Source: an uncultured Acidobacteriia bacterium | GTDB taxonomy: Bacteria; Acidobacteriota; Terriglobia; Bryobacterales; Bryobacteraceae | DNA length: 57,104 bases | Assembly (NCBI GenBank): GCA_903925015.1 | Contig: CAIYDY010000283.1 | Span: 1 to 57,104, forward strand | Direction: 5' to 3' | Shown here: positions 1 through 9,005 of the stretch, one piece after another | How positions within the stretch are numbered: the stretch's first letter is position 1 | Layout of the letters: each line of letters opens with the position of its first letter | The notes under the pieces: model-generated | Databases searched by the model: none | What the model saw: only the letters and a program-made list of their open reading frames with translations | Told to the model about the DNA's origin: nothing | Position numbers and translations under genes: made by a program

Positions 1-294
1 CGCGCCGCCAACCATCCCAACGTAGGAGCCTGCTGGAACTCCAATCCGACCGACGTGGTAAACGGATCCGTCGCCAAGAGCTTCGAACTCCTGAAGCCCT
101 ACATCCGCAATGCCCACATCAATGAACTGGCCAACCCCGCCTACCCTTGGAAGGAACTGTTCACCCTGATGAAGAAGGCCAACTACGACCGCTACTGCCT
201 TTGCGAGTGCGCCGAATCCAAAGAGCCCGAGCGTTTCCTGCGCTACTACCGTGCCCTTTGGCTGGAACTAGGAGGCGCAAGTCAGCCGTTCTGA
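1..294 (+). CDS. Sugar phosphate isomerase/epimerase, C-terminal fragment
   Basis: The 5' end lies outside the window and the reading frame is open from base 1. The last 97 residues resemble the C-terminal part of xylose-isomerase-like TIM barrels. An Asn/Trp-rich strand (ACWNSNPTDV) is followed by a helix, a strand with a metal-ligand-like His (RNAHINEL), and a final helix-strand with an Asp/Glu-rich tip (CLCECAES). In this family His and Glu at these positions usually bind a divalent metal. Substrate is not predictable from a fragment. It converges with the PEP-CTERM gene and overlaps its end by 13 bp. The family call is fairly secure; the specific function is unknown. Confidence 0.7.
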   Translation, partial: RAANHPNVGACWNSNPTDVVNGSVAKSFELLKPYIRNAHINELANPAYPWKELFTLMKKANYDRYCLCECAESKEPERFLRYYRALWLELGGASQPF

Positions 295-1433
295 CCGGCT
301 TGCTTGCGAAGGCTCCGGAGGCGTCTTCCGCCCTGCATCAGCGCCATTGCCGCGATTCCGAGTGTCCACGAACCCGGCTCCGGTGCGGCTGCCGATTGCC
401 CGTTCAGATCCAGCAGGAACGCGTGCTGCTGCCCCCCGAAGGTGCCGTTGCCGACAATCTGTCCTGCGTTGTTGATGCCCGTCGCCTCAGTCAGCTGCCA
501 ACCCGAGTTTGCGGGTAGGAACGTGTTCAGATCGGTGATGACGCCGTTCTGGTACCACAGGAACGCCTGGAGCACGTTGTTCGCATCGCGCGATCCGCCA
601 ACCACCAAGCCGTTGGGGCTGATGGCCTCCGCCGTTCCGAATCCCGACCCGAGTGTGCCCAGATCCCGCATCGCGCCACCGGAATACAGGAACGGATGTC
701 CGGAAGGCGTACCGTTGGCGTTGGTGTCCGCCCAGCCGACCACTTGGCCGCTATCATTGATGGCCTGTGCAACGCTGTCGGCCCCGCCGAGCGTACCCAA
801 GTCCCGCGAGCCTCCACCCGAGAAGAACAGGTAGGCGTGGTAGCCGGAACTGCCACCCGCACTGTATCCAGCAGTTGCGGCGACAACGCCGCCCTCATTG
901 ATGGACACCGGAGCAAAAGCCAGCCCCGTCAACTCCCTTGCAGTCCCGCCGGCGGAAACATAGTGGCTTTCCACTCCCACAGCGTAATAGCCCGCCACAT
1001 CGCCCGAATTGTTGATAGCCAGCGGAACGTTGACGTCCGCCTGCCCGCGTCCGGTTGGGGTCGCCACGTCGCTGAACGTACCGTTGGCGTAAGTCCATCC
1101 GCTGTAGGTGTTGCCGGGCCCACCCGTGCGCGGAGTGGTGGAAAAACCGAGGACCGTGCCAGCTTCGTTGATTGCGACGGCCTGCGATGTACCGCTGCCG
1201 GTCGCGAGTCCCAAATCCTGGGACGTTCCGTTGGAATAGAGAAAGGCGTGGGTGCCCGTGCCATTCGCATACCCAACGGCCTGCCCACTCCCATTGATCC
1301 CTGTGGCAAAGCTCGTTGTGAAACCCTGCGGGGTCAGGTCCGTGATGCTGGCAGCCCAGCCACTGTTGATCGTTGCCGAAACCATCGCCACTCCCACTGC
1401 CATGAACACGCCCATGTTGTTTTTTGTTTTCAT
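282..1433 (-). CDS. Exported HAF-repeat protein with PEP-CTERM sorting signal
   Basis: This 383-residue protein has a signal peptide (MKTKNN, then a hydrophobic stretch ending near AASITDL). It has at least five repeats of the extracellular HAF type, with the pattern AFLY-x-NG-x-DLG-x-LG followed by A-x-x-IN-x-x-G-x-VVG (for example around SVAQAINDSGQVVG). The C-terminus is a PEP-CTERM tripartite signal: APEPGSW, a hydrophobic helix, then an Arg-rich tail (RRLRSLRKQ). Such proteins are recognised by an exosortase/EpsH and linked to the surface or exopolysaccharide matrix; no exosortase lies in this window. I chose ATG 1433 over an upstream in-frame start because GAAGGA lies 8 nt before it and the signal peptide then begins properly. 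Function is unknown beyond surface display. Confidence 0.85.
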   Translation of the reverse strand: MKTKNNMGVFMAVGVAMVSATINSGWAASITDLTPQGFTTSFATGINGSGQAVGYANGTGTHAFLYSNGTSQDLGLATGSGTSQAVAINEAGTVLGFSTTPRTGGPGNTYSGWTYANGTFSDVATPTGRGQADVNVPLAINNSGDVAGYYAVGVESHYVSAGGTARELTGLAFAPVSINEGGVVAATAGYSAGGSSGYHAYLFFSGGGSRDLGTLGGADSVAQAINDSGQVVGWADTNANGTPSGHPFLYSGGAMRDLGTLGSGFGTAEAISPNGLVVGGSRDANNVLQAFLWYQNGVITDLNTFLPANSGWQLTEATGINNAGQIVGNGTFGGQQHAFLLDLNGQSAAAPEPGSWTLGIAAMALMQGGRRLRSLRKQAGQNG

Positions 1434-1568
1434 TCCGTCGTCCTTCACCTGTTCAAGGCGCAGGCAAACGTCGAATTTGATCACGGCAGGACAATGTTTT
1501 TGGCACCCTGCTGGAAACGCAGACAAAAATATACAGGCACGCGAGCGTTTTTCATCGGAGAATAGCGT

Positions 1569-3251
1569 ATGCCTCCGGCCCAGCCAGGAACACCCCGAAC
1601 CCCCTCCGTGTTCCCCGAATATACTCCCCGTTCAAACGGGGCCACCTTTCCCCCCCTCGGGAAGAATCTCAACGTTCTGCTCGTCTGGCCGAAGTTCCCG
1701 CCGTCCTTCTGGGGCTTCGAGGGGGTACTAGAAATGCTCCCCGAAGCCGCGATGACGCCACCGCTGGGCCTGATCACTGTCGCGGCCCTGTGTCCGCCTA
1801 GTTGGAAGCTCCGCTTGCTCGACCACGCTTTCGAGGACGTGACTGACGCTGATCTGGCATCCGCCGACCTAGTCCTGGTCAGCGCCATGATGGCGCAGCG
1901 CGTCGATACGCTGGACATCCTTCGCCGGTGCCGCGCCGTGGACACCCGGACCTTCATTGGCGGCCCGTGGGCCAGCAGCGAGCCCGAACTGCTCGCCTTG
2001 GAAGCCGACCATGTAATGGTCGGCGAGGCCGAGGAGGTCTTCGCCGGCATCGCCCTGGCACTGGAGGACGGCACCGGCCACGCCCTCTACCGCGTGGACG
2101 ACAAGCCGGACATGTCGCGCGGCCCCATCCCGCGCTTCGACCTGCTGAAGCGCGACAAATACACCTCGATGCCGGTACAGTTCTCGCGCGGCTGCCCGTT
2201 CCAATGCGAATTCTGCGACATCATCACCATCTACGGTCGCAAGCCGAGGCTGAAATCGCCCGCGCAGCTGATCGCCGAACTCGATGTACTACGCGGTCTG
2301 GGCTGGCGCAATGAGGTTTTCATCGTCGATGACAACTTCATCGGCAACTCCAAGCACGCCCTCGAACTGGCGGTGGCACTGGAGGCGTGGGGCAGCAAAC
2401 ACGGCCAGCCTTTCTCCTTTTATACCGAGGCCTCCATCGACTTGGCAGACCGTCCCGAACTGTTGGACGCGATGGTGCGCGCGAACTTCATGTACGTGTT
2501 CATCGGCATCGAGACGCCCTCGGCCGGGGCGCTGAAGGAGTCAAAGAAGTTCCAAAACCTCCGCAAGGACAATCTGGAGCAGGTGCGTGTGATCCAAGAG
2601 GCCGGCCTTTGGGTGCTGGCTGGATTCATCGTCGGTTTTGATTCCGACGACGAAACTATATTCGAGCGCCAGAGGGAATTTATCGAGCGCACGTCCATTA
2701 CATGGGCCATGGCGGGAGTTCTCCAAGCGCCGCCGACCACCGCACTGTTCGACCGCATGAAGCGCGAAGGGCGCTTGCTGGAAGGTAGCCAGGCGATCAC
2801 GAATTTCAGTGCGCCGAATTTCCGAACGAACCTGCCACTGGTGGTCCTTCTGGATGGCCTGAGACAGCTCCTATTCTGGCTGTATGAACCCAAAGCGTAC
2901 TTCGACCGGGCATTCCGCTCGCTCGAAGTGTGGCATACCCGTCCAACGCAGAAGCCACCTTCATTGGGAATGGCGTACAATCTTCGGGTACTGGCGGCCT
3001 CGGCATGGAAACAGGGCGTGCGGTCGAGCTACCGGGCAGCCTACTGGGAGTTCTTCGGCAAGGTCATCAGCAAATACTGGCGCGATGACACCAAGCTGTG
3101 GATGGGGATGACCGCCATGCTTTCGGCCCACCACTTTCTGAGCTATTCCCGCGAGGTGGCGGCGGAACTGGAGCTCGAGTGTAGCGCACTGCGGGCTAAA
3201 GGGGCGAGCGAAGTCAGGGAAATCGCGGTCGCCGCGCATTCGGCGGCATAA
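1569..3251 (+). CDS. B12-binding domain radical SAM protein (DUF4070-type C-terminus)
   Basis: The 560-residue protein has a Pro-rich leader (1-32), a cobalamin-binding Rossmann-like domain (about 33-170, NVLLVWPKFPPSFW onwards with GGPWAS) and a radical SAM core. The core carries the [4Fe-4S] motif C209-x3-C213-x2-C216 (SRGCPFQCEFCD). It continues with IYGRKPR and VFIVDDNFIGN, sequences typical of the family that includes the hopanoid C-2 methylase HpnP and other DUF4070-containing enzymes. These enzymes usually methylate unactivated carbons using methylcobalamin and SAM. No hopanoid gene flanks it, so HpnP identity is not claimed. GGAG about 9 nt upstream supports ATG 1569. It is transcribed divergently from the PEP-CTERM gene. 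Confidence 0.85.
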   Translation: MPPAQPGTPRTPSVFPEYTPRSNGATFPPLGKNLNVLLVWPKFPPSFWGFEGVLEMLPEAAMTPPLGLITVAALCPPSWKLRLLDHAFEDVTDADLASADLVLVSAMMAQRVDTLDILRRCRAVDTRTFIGGPWASSEPELLALEADHVMVGEAEEVFAGIALALEDGTGHALYRVDDKPDMSRGPIPRFDLLKRDKYTSMPVQFSRGCPFQCEFCDIITIYGRKPRLKSPAQLIAELDVLRGLGWRNEVFIVDDNFIGNSKHALELAVALEAWGSKHGQPFSFYTEASIDLADRPELLDAMVRANFMYVFIGIETPSAGALKESKKFQNLRKDNLEQVRVIQEAGLWVLAGFIVGFDSDDETIFERQREFIERTSITWAMAGVLQAPPTTALFDRMKREGRLLEGSQAITNFSAPNFRTNLPLVVLLDGLRQLLFWLYEPKAYFDRAFRSLEVWHTRPTQKPPSLGMAYNLRVLAASAWKQGVRSSYRAAYWEFFGKVISKYWRDDTKLWMGMTAMLSAHHFLSYSREVAAELELECSALRAKGASEVREIAVAAHSAA

Positions 3252-3260
3252 CGCCCAGTC

Positions 3261-4487
3261 CTATGTGCAGGTGTACGGCCCGAACGCCGCAACCACGTTG
3301 TCGGATTCGTTGGCGTTCGTGGTCACCAACACCTGAAAGTGCGTCCCGGGTGGCGGCACGCGCACCACTATGTGCCCGTCGCTGCTCTTGAGTTCAGACA
3401 TTCTGCGGATCGCAATCTTGGTTTCCGGCTTGACCGCAGTTGAAAACACGTCCCGGTCGCCCTCGTACAACTCCAGGCTCAACATGTTCGAAAGTGCAAC
3501 CGACGATGGGTGCGATGAATCCCAGCCGTTGATCACGAACACGCGGGGCCTGAGCGCGGCCACAAACTCGGCCCCAACGGCATCCTGGTATCCATGGTGG
3601 TTTGCGACTGCAACATCCACGGGTCCGGCCACGCGCGCGACCGGACTTTCGATGTCACGCCACGAGGCGCGGCCGTAACTGGTGTCATTCGACATGTCCC
3701 CGCCGGTGAAGTAATCAAACTTGCCGTAGCTCAGGCGCACCGCAATCGAACACATATTCTCGGTCGGAAGCTGCGCCGGGGCCAGCAGCTTTGTGTCGGG
3801 AAAGAATTGGCGGGTAGTTTCCCCGACGCCGGTCCAAACCTCCCCGTTCGCCGCCAAATTTCGGATTTCGAAATCGGGGTAGGACTCCGGCTTGGCGAGC
3901 AAGCGCATTTGGTTCCCGGCACCCACCCGTAGGCGCTCCATCTTATGGAGCGCCGATCGGGCAAAGGCCTGGTAGTTGTCGGAATGCGGGTCGTGGATCG
4001 GGGCCGGGTAGTTGTAATCCGGCCATGCGCGGTCAATCACGGTACCAACCGGCACGGTCTCGGCAAAATCCGCAATGCCCGTCAGCCGGTAGTCCCCGAA
4101 CTTGGACATCGGCAGGTCGGCGGAGAACTTGCCCATATGGTCGTCGTGGAAATGGGTCAGAAGGAAGTAGTCGAGTTCCTTCCGGCGCGCCGCAGCCATG
4201 TGGCGGGACACATAGCGGGCGATCCACTCACCTGGACGGCGGTGCCCATCCGGTTTGGGATCGACAAGATAGGGCACTGTGGCGGGGGAAGGGCTGGTGG
4301 CACCGCAATCCACCAGCATTGTGGTGCCGTCCGGACACAGAACGAACGTGGAGCTTCCCCGCCCGGTCGAGATATGGTGAATGTCCAATGTCCCCGGCGT
4401 CCACGGCGCAAACTGCGATGCCCGGCCCATTGAGGCCGAAGCGATCAGACCTGCACTGGTTCGAAGAAATTCCCGGCGGGTGGACAT
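3261..4487 (-). CDS. Tat-exported metallo-beta-lactamase-fold hydrolase (ComEC/Rec2-like domain)
   Basis: The N-terminus STRREFLRTSAGLIAS is a twin-arginine signal, so the enzyme is predicted to fold with metals in the cytoplasm and be exported. The MBL metal motif is clear: LLTHFHDDHMG gives the HxHxDH ligands, with GGDMSND and ANHHGYQDA as later Asp and His ligands. The overall layout resembles the soluble MBL domain of ComEC rather than true beta-lactamases. Length is 408 residues. ATG 4487 is preferred over GTG 4493 because AAGG sits 7 nt before it. The gene ends about 10 bp after the permease and follows it in the same direction. The substrate is unknown. Confidence 0.8.
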   Translation of the reverse strand: MSTRREFLRTSAGLIASASMGRASQFAPWTPGTLDIHHISTGRGSSTFVLCPDGTTMLVDCGATSPSPATVPYLVDPKPDGHRRPGEWIARYVSRHMAAARRKELDYFLLTHFHDDHMGKFSADLPMSKFGDYRLTGIADFAETVPVGTVIDRAWPDYNYPAPIHDPHSDNYQAFARSALHKMERLRVGAGNQMRLLAKPESYPDFEIRNLAANGEVWTGVGETTRQFFPDTKLLAPAQLPTENMCSIAVRLSYGKFDYFTGGDMSNDTSYGRASWRDIESPVARVAGPVDVAVANHHGYQDAVGAEFVAALRPRVFVINGWDSSHPSSVALSNMLSLELYEGDRDVFSTAVKPETKIAIRRMSELKSSDGHIVVRVPPPGTHFQVLVTTNANESDNVVAAFGPYTCT

Positions 4488-4496
4488 GTGCACCTT

Positions 4497-5735
4497 TTAT
4501 TCGTAGCGCAGAACTTCCACCGGCGCGATCCGCGTGGCGCTCCGCGCCGGATACACGGTGGCCAGCAAGCTGACCCCCATCGCCGCGCCCGCAATCCACA
4601 AGCCATCCCAGGGCCGAGGCTCAAACGGCACAAAACTCAACGCGTACACCGCTTCATCCAACCGGATCAACTGGTACTTGTCCGCGAAATAGCAAAACGC
4701 GTACCCCAGCGTCAAACCAATCCCCGTGCCGATCATCCCGATCATCGCACCCTGAATCACGAAAATCCGCCGAATCTGGCTTCGGCGCGCCCCCATCGTC
4801 ATCAGCACCGCAATATCGCGGTACTTGGTCAAGACGATCATCGTGAGAGTGATCAGAATATTCAGTGCCCCGGCCAGCTCGATCATCCCGATCGTGACGG
4901 CGGTAACCACCCGCTCCAGCGCCAGCGCATGCATCAATTCCTTGTTCCGGTCCTGCCAATTCGAGGCCGAATACCGGGGACCGGCGACCTTGGCTGCGTC
5001 CACGGAAATCTGCGGCGCCAGTTCCAAATCGTCCAGCCGGATTTCAATGGAATTGACAACATCCGCCACGCCGAGAAGATTCTGCACCGACCGTACCGGG
5101 GCATATGCCCAAGCCACATCGATCTCATAGAACCCCGATTCAAAAATCCCCACAACGCGGAAGCGTTTGGTTTTCGGCTCGGGTCCGAACGGGGTGAGCC
5201 GACCCTGCGGACTCGTGACGGAAACCACGGAATTGAGGATGAGCCCCGCGTCCTGGGCTAGGCGCGCCCCAAGGATAATCCCAGGCAATCCCCCGCCCTC
5301 GTCGGTTAGCCGGTCGAGCGAGCCCGCCTTCAGGTGCCGCAGCATGTCGCTGGTCGCAATCTCGCTACGGACATCAATGCCCTTGAGCACAGCGCCCTTG
5401 AAACTCTGGGGCCCCGACAGGTAAACCGTGTCATACAGAACAGGTGCCGCAGCCGAGACATGCGGGATGGCGCGCAATTTGACCAACAACTCCCGCCACT
5501 CGGCGATTCCCGGGCCGGGCTCCTTTTCGACGATGTCGACGTGCGCCGTGGCCCCCAGCAAGTTGCGCTGCAGCGTATTCCGAAACCCGTTGTTCACGGC
5601 CAGTGACACGACCAGTGCCATCACGCCCGCCGCCACGCCGACCACCGAAATCACGGTGATCACGGAAATCACCTTTTCCTTCCGGCGCGCCCGCAGGTAC
5701 CGCCCGGCGACGAAGATTTCGAAGGCGTCCAGCAC
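4497..5735 (-). CDS. LolC/LolE-family ABC transporter permease
   Basis: The 412-residue protein has the MacB/FtsX-type architecture. TM1 is at about 22-48, after the positively charged RYLRARRKEK typical of lipoprotein-release permeases. A large periplasmic domain spans about 50-265, and three C-terminal TM helices follow (near ALNILITLTMIVLTKY, GAMIGMIGTGIGLTLGYAF and LWIAGAAMGVSLLATVYPA). The ending SATRIAPVEVLRYE is the family hallmark. LolC/E form the inner-membrane complex that extracts lipoproteins for the outer membrane, driven by LolD. No LolD-like ATPase is adjacent. It lies 7 bp downstream of lysS on the same strand, an arrangement I recall as common (lysS-lolC/E), so co-transcription is likely. 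Confidence 0.88.
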   Translation of the reverse strand: MLDAFEIFVAGRYLRARRKEKVISVITVISVVGVAAGVMALVVSLAVNNGFRNTLQRNLLGATAHVDIVEKEPGPGIAEWRELLVKLRAIPHVSAAAPVLYDTVYLSGPQSFKGAVLKGIDVRSEIATSDMLRHLKAGSLDRLTDEGGGLPGIILGARLAQDAGLILNSVVSVTSPQGRLTPFGPEPKTKRFRVVGIFESGFYEIDVAWAYAPVRSVQNLLGVADVVNSIEIRLDDLELAPQISVDAAKVAGPRYSASNWQDRNKELMHALALERVVTAVTIGMIELAGALNILITLTMIVLTKYRDIAVLMTMGARRSQIRRIFVIQGAMIGMIGTGIGLTLGYAFCYFADKYQLIRLDEAVYALSFVPFEPRPWDGLWIAGAAMGVSLLATVYPARSATRIAPVEVLRYE

Positions 5736-5742
5736 CTGTGCC

Positions 5743-7248
5743 CTACGCGTCCAATCGCCGCAGACGGTCCGCCATGCCGATCTCGCCCTCTGGCCGCAGC
5801 AAGGGGAACAGAATCACGTCGCGTATGGATGTCCGGTTGGTCATCAGCATCACCAAGCGGTCAATGCCGATACCCTCGCCGCCGGTGGGAGGCATGCCGT
5901 AGGCCATGGCCCGGAGGTAGTCCTCGTCCATCTGGTGGGCCTCGTCGTCGCCGCGCGCCTGCATGTCGAGCTGGCCGTCGAACCGCCGACGCTGTTCGAT
6001 CGGGTTGTTGAGCTCGGTGTAGGCGTTGCCGATTTCCATGGACGCCGCGAAGATCTCGAAACGGTCCACCATCGACGGTTCAGCCGGATTGTTGTTCGCC
6101 AGCGGCGAGACCTCCACGGGAAATTCGTAGATGATGGTCGGCTGGATCAGCTTCTTCTCGGCGTGCACCTCGAAAAGGTGGGCCAGGCATTCGCCTGCCG
6201 TCGCCTTGGGCGCGTTGGCCAGCAGCCAGGCCGGATCACGGACTTGGTCCGGGGTGGGTGCGCCTTCGTCCTCCCAAAATTCCACCACGGCGTCGCGCAT
6301 GGTCAGCCGCCGCACATTGCCGAAGTCCAACTGGTGGTCTCCGAACTGGACTACGGTGCCACCGGTTGCATCGATGGCAATCTGCCGCAGCATGGTCTCG
6401 GTCAAGTCCATCAGGCCCTTGTAATCGGTGTACGCCTGGTAGAACTCGACCATGGTGAATTCCGGGTTGTGGCGTGTGGAGACGCCCTCGTTGCGGAAAT
6501 TGCGGTTGATTTCGTAGACCCGCTCCAAGCCGCCCACGATGAGCCGCTTCAGGTACAATTCCGGCGCGATGCGCAGGTAGAGGTCGATGTCGAGCGTGTT
6601 GTGGTGCGTCACGAACGGACGCGCCGCCGCTCCTCCGTAGATCGGCTGCATCATCGGCGTTTCGACTTCTATGAAGCCGCGCTCCTCCAGCTGGCGGCGG
6701 ATCGACGAAACCACTTTCGCGCGGGTCACAAAGACGTCGCGCACTTCGGGATTCGAAATCAGATCCAGATACCGCTGCCGGTAGCGGGTCTCGGTATCTT
6801 CGAGACCGTGAAATTTCTCCGGCATCGCCAGAAGCGTCTTCGAGAGGAACTCCAAGGACTCCACATGCAGACTCAGTTCACCGGTGCGGGTGATGAAGAG
6901 GTAGCCCTCGGCACCGACGATATCCCCGATGTCCAGCATCGAAAACAGCGCGTAGTCACGCTCCGGGACCGCGTCCTTCCGGACGTAGAACTGCAATTTC
7001 CCGCCGTTCTGCTGGACGTGCATGAACCCGGCCTTGCCCATCCGGCGGACGGTCTGGATGCGACCGGCCACGCGGACACGGATTTTGTCGGCTTCGAGCT
7101 CCTCGCCGGTCTTGGAACCGTAGCCCGAAAAGATCTCGGGAACGGTATGTGTGAAATCGAAACGCTTGCCAAAAGGCTTGTAGCCAAGCGCTTCAATCTC
7201 CGACACGCGCGTGGCGCGCTGCTCGAACAACTCGTCTTCCAGCGACAA
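5743..7248 (-). CDS. lysS: Lysyl-tRNA synthetase, class II
   Basis: This enzyme charges tRNA-Lys. The 501-residue product shows the OB-fold anticodon-binding domain (about 50-150, RVRVAGRIQTVRRMGKAGF) and the class II catalytic core. Motif 2 is FRNEGVSTRHNPEFTMVEF and motif 3 is GEGIGIDRLVML. I set the start at TTG 7248. An exact AAGGAG lies 6 nt upstream, the predicted N-terminus LSLEDELFEQR matches where LysS normally begins, and the length fits the family. A longer in-frame start at 7386 would run through the promoter and into the divergent glycosyltransferase gene, so it is rejected. A perfect TATAAT lies 39 nt upstream of the start codon. Confidence 0.96.
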   Translation of the reverse strand: MSLEDELFEQRATRVSEIEALGYKPFGKRFDFTHTVPEIFSGYGSKTGEELEADKIRVRVAGRIQTVRRMGKAGFMHVQQNGGKLQFYVRKDAVPERDYALFSMLDIGDIVGAEGYLFITRTGELSLHVESLEFLSKTLLAMPEKFHGLEDTETRYRQRYLDLISNPEVRDVFVTRAKVVSSIRRQLEERGFIEVETPMMQPIYGGAAARPFVTHHNTLDIDLYLRIAPELYLKRLIVGGLERVYEINRNFRNEGVSTRHNPEFTMVEFYQAYTDYKGLMDLTETMLRQIAIDATGGTVVQFGDHQLDFGNVRRLTMRDAVVEFWEDEGAPTPDQVRDPAWLLANAPKATAGECLAHLFEVHAEKKLIQPTIIYEFPVEVSPLANNNPAEPSMVDRFEIFAASMEIGNAYTELNNPIEQRRRFDGQLDMQARGDDEAHQMDEDYLRAMAYGMPPTGGEGIGIDRLVMLMTNRTSIRDVILFPLLRPEGEIGMADRLRRLDA

Positions 7249-7287
7249 ACAGATCTCCTTGTGTTCCGGGAACGGGGGTAATTCGTT

Positions 7288-7293
7288 ATTATA
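7288..7293 (-). promoter_or_regulatory. lysS promoter -10 box
   Basis: The minus strand reads TATAAT exactly, 39 nt before the TTG start of lysS. It would give a leader of about 33 nt containing the AAGGAG ribosome-binding site. The -35 region is ambiguous (TGGACA at a short spacing, or TTGGGG at a long one). Confidence 0.55.
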
Positions 7294-7363
7294 AGGGTTC
7301 GCGGCGCTGTCCACCCCAAGCTCTCCCCGTTCTCCAGCAAAACGCCCGCGACGAAGCCAGATT

Positions 7364-8125
7364 TTGACGCGATCCCTCTCCATCATTGTCCCCGCCTACA
7401 ACGAGCAGTCGCGGCTGCCGGGCACCCTCCAGAAAATTGAGGAATATCTGGGAGCAACGGCATGGGAGTTCGTCGAAATCCTCGTGGTGGATGACGGATC
7501 CAGCGACGGCACAGTAGCTGTTGCCGAAGCCTTCGCCAAAACGGTGGCCAACGTGCGAGTCCTTCGCAATCCGGGCAACCGGGGCAAGGGCTACTCCGTG
7601 CGCCACGGCATGCTCGCAGCGCGCGGCGAATGGCGGTTGTTCACGGACGCCGACCTTTCCGCCCCAATCGGGGAATTGGACAAGCTCTGGGCCGCTGTCG
7701 AACACGGAAATATCCAGGTCGCCATCGGTTCGCGGGCTGTGGACAGGTCCTTGATCGGCGTGCACCAATCGCCCTTCCGGGAGATCTCGGGGCGCATTTT
7801 CAATGTGGTGATGCAAGTCGCGGTGGGTCTGCGAATTTCCGACACCCAGTGCGGCTTCAAGCTCTTCCGCGCCGATGCCGCACGGGAGGCATTTTCGCGC
7901 CAGCTGATCGAGCGTTGGGGGTTCGACGTCGAGGTTCTCTACATCGCCCGGAAACGCGGCTTCAAGATTGCGGAAGTGCCGGTCCGGTGGGACAACGTCG
8001 AGGGCAGCAAGCTCAGCATGTTCAGCGGTGCCAACGCCTTCGTGGAGCTGGCCCAGGTGCGGATCAACGCACTGCAGGGAAAATACCGCCGGGAATCGAA
8101 TTCGGGCACGCCTGCATCCCAATAG
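7364..8125 (+). CDS. Family 2 glycosyltransferase, dolichyl-phosphate glucosyltransferase-like
   Basis: The GT2 fold is shown by LSIIVPAYNEQSRLPGTL at the N-terminus, the nucleotide-sugar binding VVDDGSSDGT, the DXD-type metal site LFTDADLSAP, and the acceptor region TQCGFKLFRADAA with WGFDVEVLYIARKRG. This pattern matches the ALG5/DPG-synthase subgroup, which transfers a sugar from UDP/GDP-sugar to a polyprenyl phosphate at the cytoplasmic membrane. The 253-residue protein has no C-terminal membrane helices, unlike many bacterial members. The start is TTG 7364 (TTG-ACG-CGA), with only a weak GAAG upstream. It ends 1 nt before the dioxygenase start, so translation is probably coupled. It could glycosylate lipid carriers used by the GT-C-like proteins nearby; that is inference. 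Confidence 0.82.
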   Translation: MTRSLSIIVPAYNEQSRLPGTLQKIEEYLGATAWEFVEILVVDDGSSDGTVAVAEAFAKTVANVRVLRNPGNRGKGYSVRHGMLAARGEWRLFTDADLSAPIGELDKLWAAVEHGNIQVAIGSRAVDRSLIGVHQSPFREISGRIFNVVMQVAVGLRISDTQCGFKLFRADAAREAFSRQLIERWGFDVEVLYIARKRGFKIAEVPVRWDNVEGSKLSMFSGANAFVELAQVRINALQGKYRRESNSGTPASQ

Positions 8126-8126
8126 C

Positions 8127-9005
8127 GTGACGATTCCAGGCATCCACCACATCACCGCCATCGCCGGAGACCCCCAGCGGAATCTGGATTTCTACACCGG
8201 CACCCTGGGGCTCCGGCTGGTCAAACTGACCGTAAACTTTGACGACAACGGCACATACCACTTCTACTTCGGCGATGCGGAGGGGCGTCCCGGCAGCATC
8301 CTGACATTCTTCCCATGGCCCACCGCTTATCCTGGCAGGCAGGGCATCGGCCAAGCGACGCTAGTCTCCTTCGCGGTGCCTTCGCTCGCCGGATGGCCTG
8401 AAAAACTGCCCGTCGCGATTCCCGGTGTCCGGTTTGGCCGGAACACCCTGTCGTTCGCCGACCCCGACGGAATGCGGCTGGAACTGGTGGAAAACGGCGG
8501 CACAGGCACCGAGATCACCGGCTTCCACGGAGTCACTCTGTCGGAAGCCGGTTACGAATCCACCGCACGCCTGTTGACGGAAACTTTCGGATACCAGCCC
8601 GCAGGGCAGGAGGGCAACCGGTTCCAATTCGCAGCTCCCGCCGGCGACGTGGTGGAACTACTCTGCCAGCCCGACGGACGGCGGGGCAGCATGGGCTCGG
8701 GTACGATCCACCACGTGGCATTCCGGGCGGAAACCGACGAGATCCACAAGGCTTGGCAATCCAGGATTGCCGCGCTCGGGTTCAACGTGACCCCCGTGCT
8801 GGACCGCCAGTACTTCCATTCCATCTACTTCCGCGAGCCCGGCGGCGTGCTGTTCGAGATCGCAACCGACCCGCCCGGATTCACCACGGATGAATCCCTG
8901 GCCGACCTCGGCACGGCCCTGCAGCTTCCCCCGTGGCTGGAACCGGCCCGCGGGGACATCGAAAACATCCTTCCGAAACTGGTGCTACCAAAATATGGCC
9001 GCTGA
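8127..9005 (+). CDS. Ring-cleaving dioxygenase of the VOC/glyoxalase superfamily (MhqO-like)
   Basis: The 292-residue protein contains two VOC modules. The first starts at GIHHITAIAGDPQRNLDFYTG and the second covers GFHGVTLSEAGYESTARLLTE to the C-terminus. The metal ligands fit His in IHHITA, His in IHHVAFRA and Glu in GGVLFEIATDPPGF. These features match the MhqO/MhqA, LinE/PcpA-like family of Fe(II) hydroquinone or catechol dioxygenases. GTG 8127 is taken as the start because the homologous region begins at its fourth codon, and an upstream in-frame extension would be antisense-like sequence inside the glycosyltransferase gene. It overlaps the next gene by 11 bp, an esterase of the MhqD type, supporting a shared role in quinone/hydroquinone handling. 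Confidence 0.85.
   Translation: MTIPGIHHITAIAGDPQRNLDFYTGTLGLRLVKLTVNFDDNGTYHFYFGDAEGRPGSILTFFPWPTAYPGRQGIGQATLVSFAVPSLAGWPEKLPVAIPGVRFGRNTLSFADPDGMRLELVENGGTGTEITGFHGVTLSEAGYESTARLLTETFGYQPAGQEGNRFQFAAPAGDVVELLCQPDGRRGSMGSGTIHHVAFRAETDEIHKAWQSRIAALGFNVTPVLDRQYFHSIYFREPGGVLFEIATDPPGFTTDESLADLGTALQLPPWLEPARGDIENILPKLVLPKYGR

Noticed and set aside
5428-7281. 617-codon plus-strand frame across lolC/E-type permease and lysS
   Set aside because: It spans two well-supported minus-strand genes and shows no domain; a mirror of codon bias.
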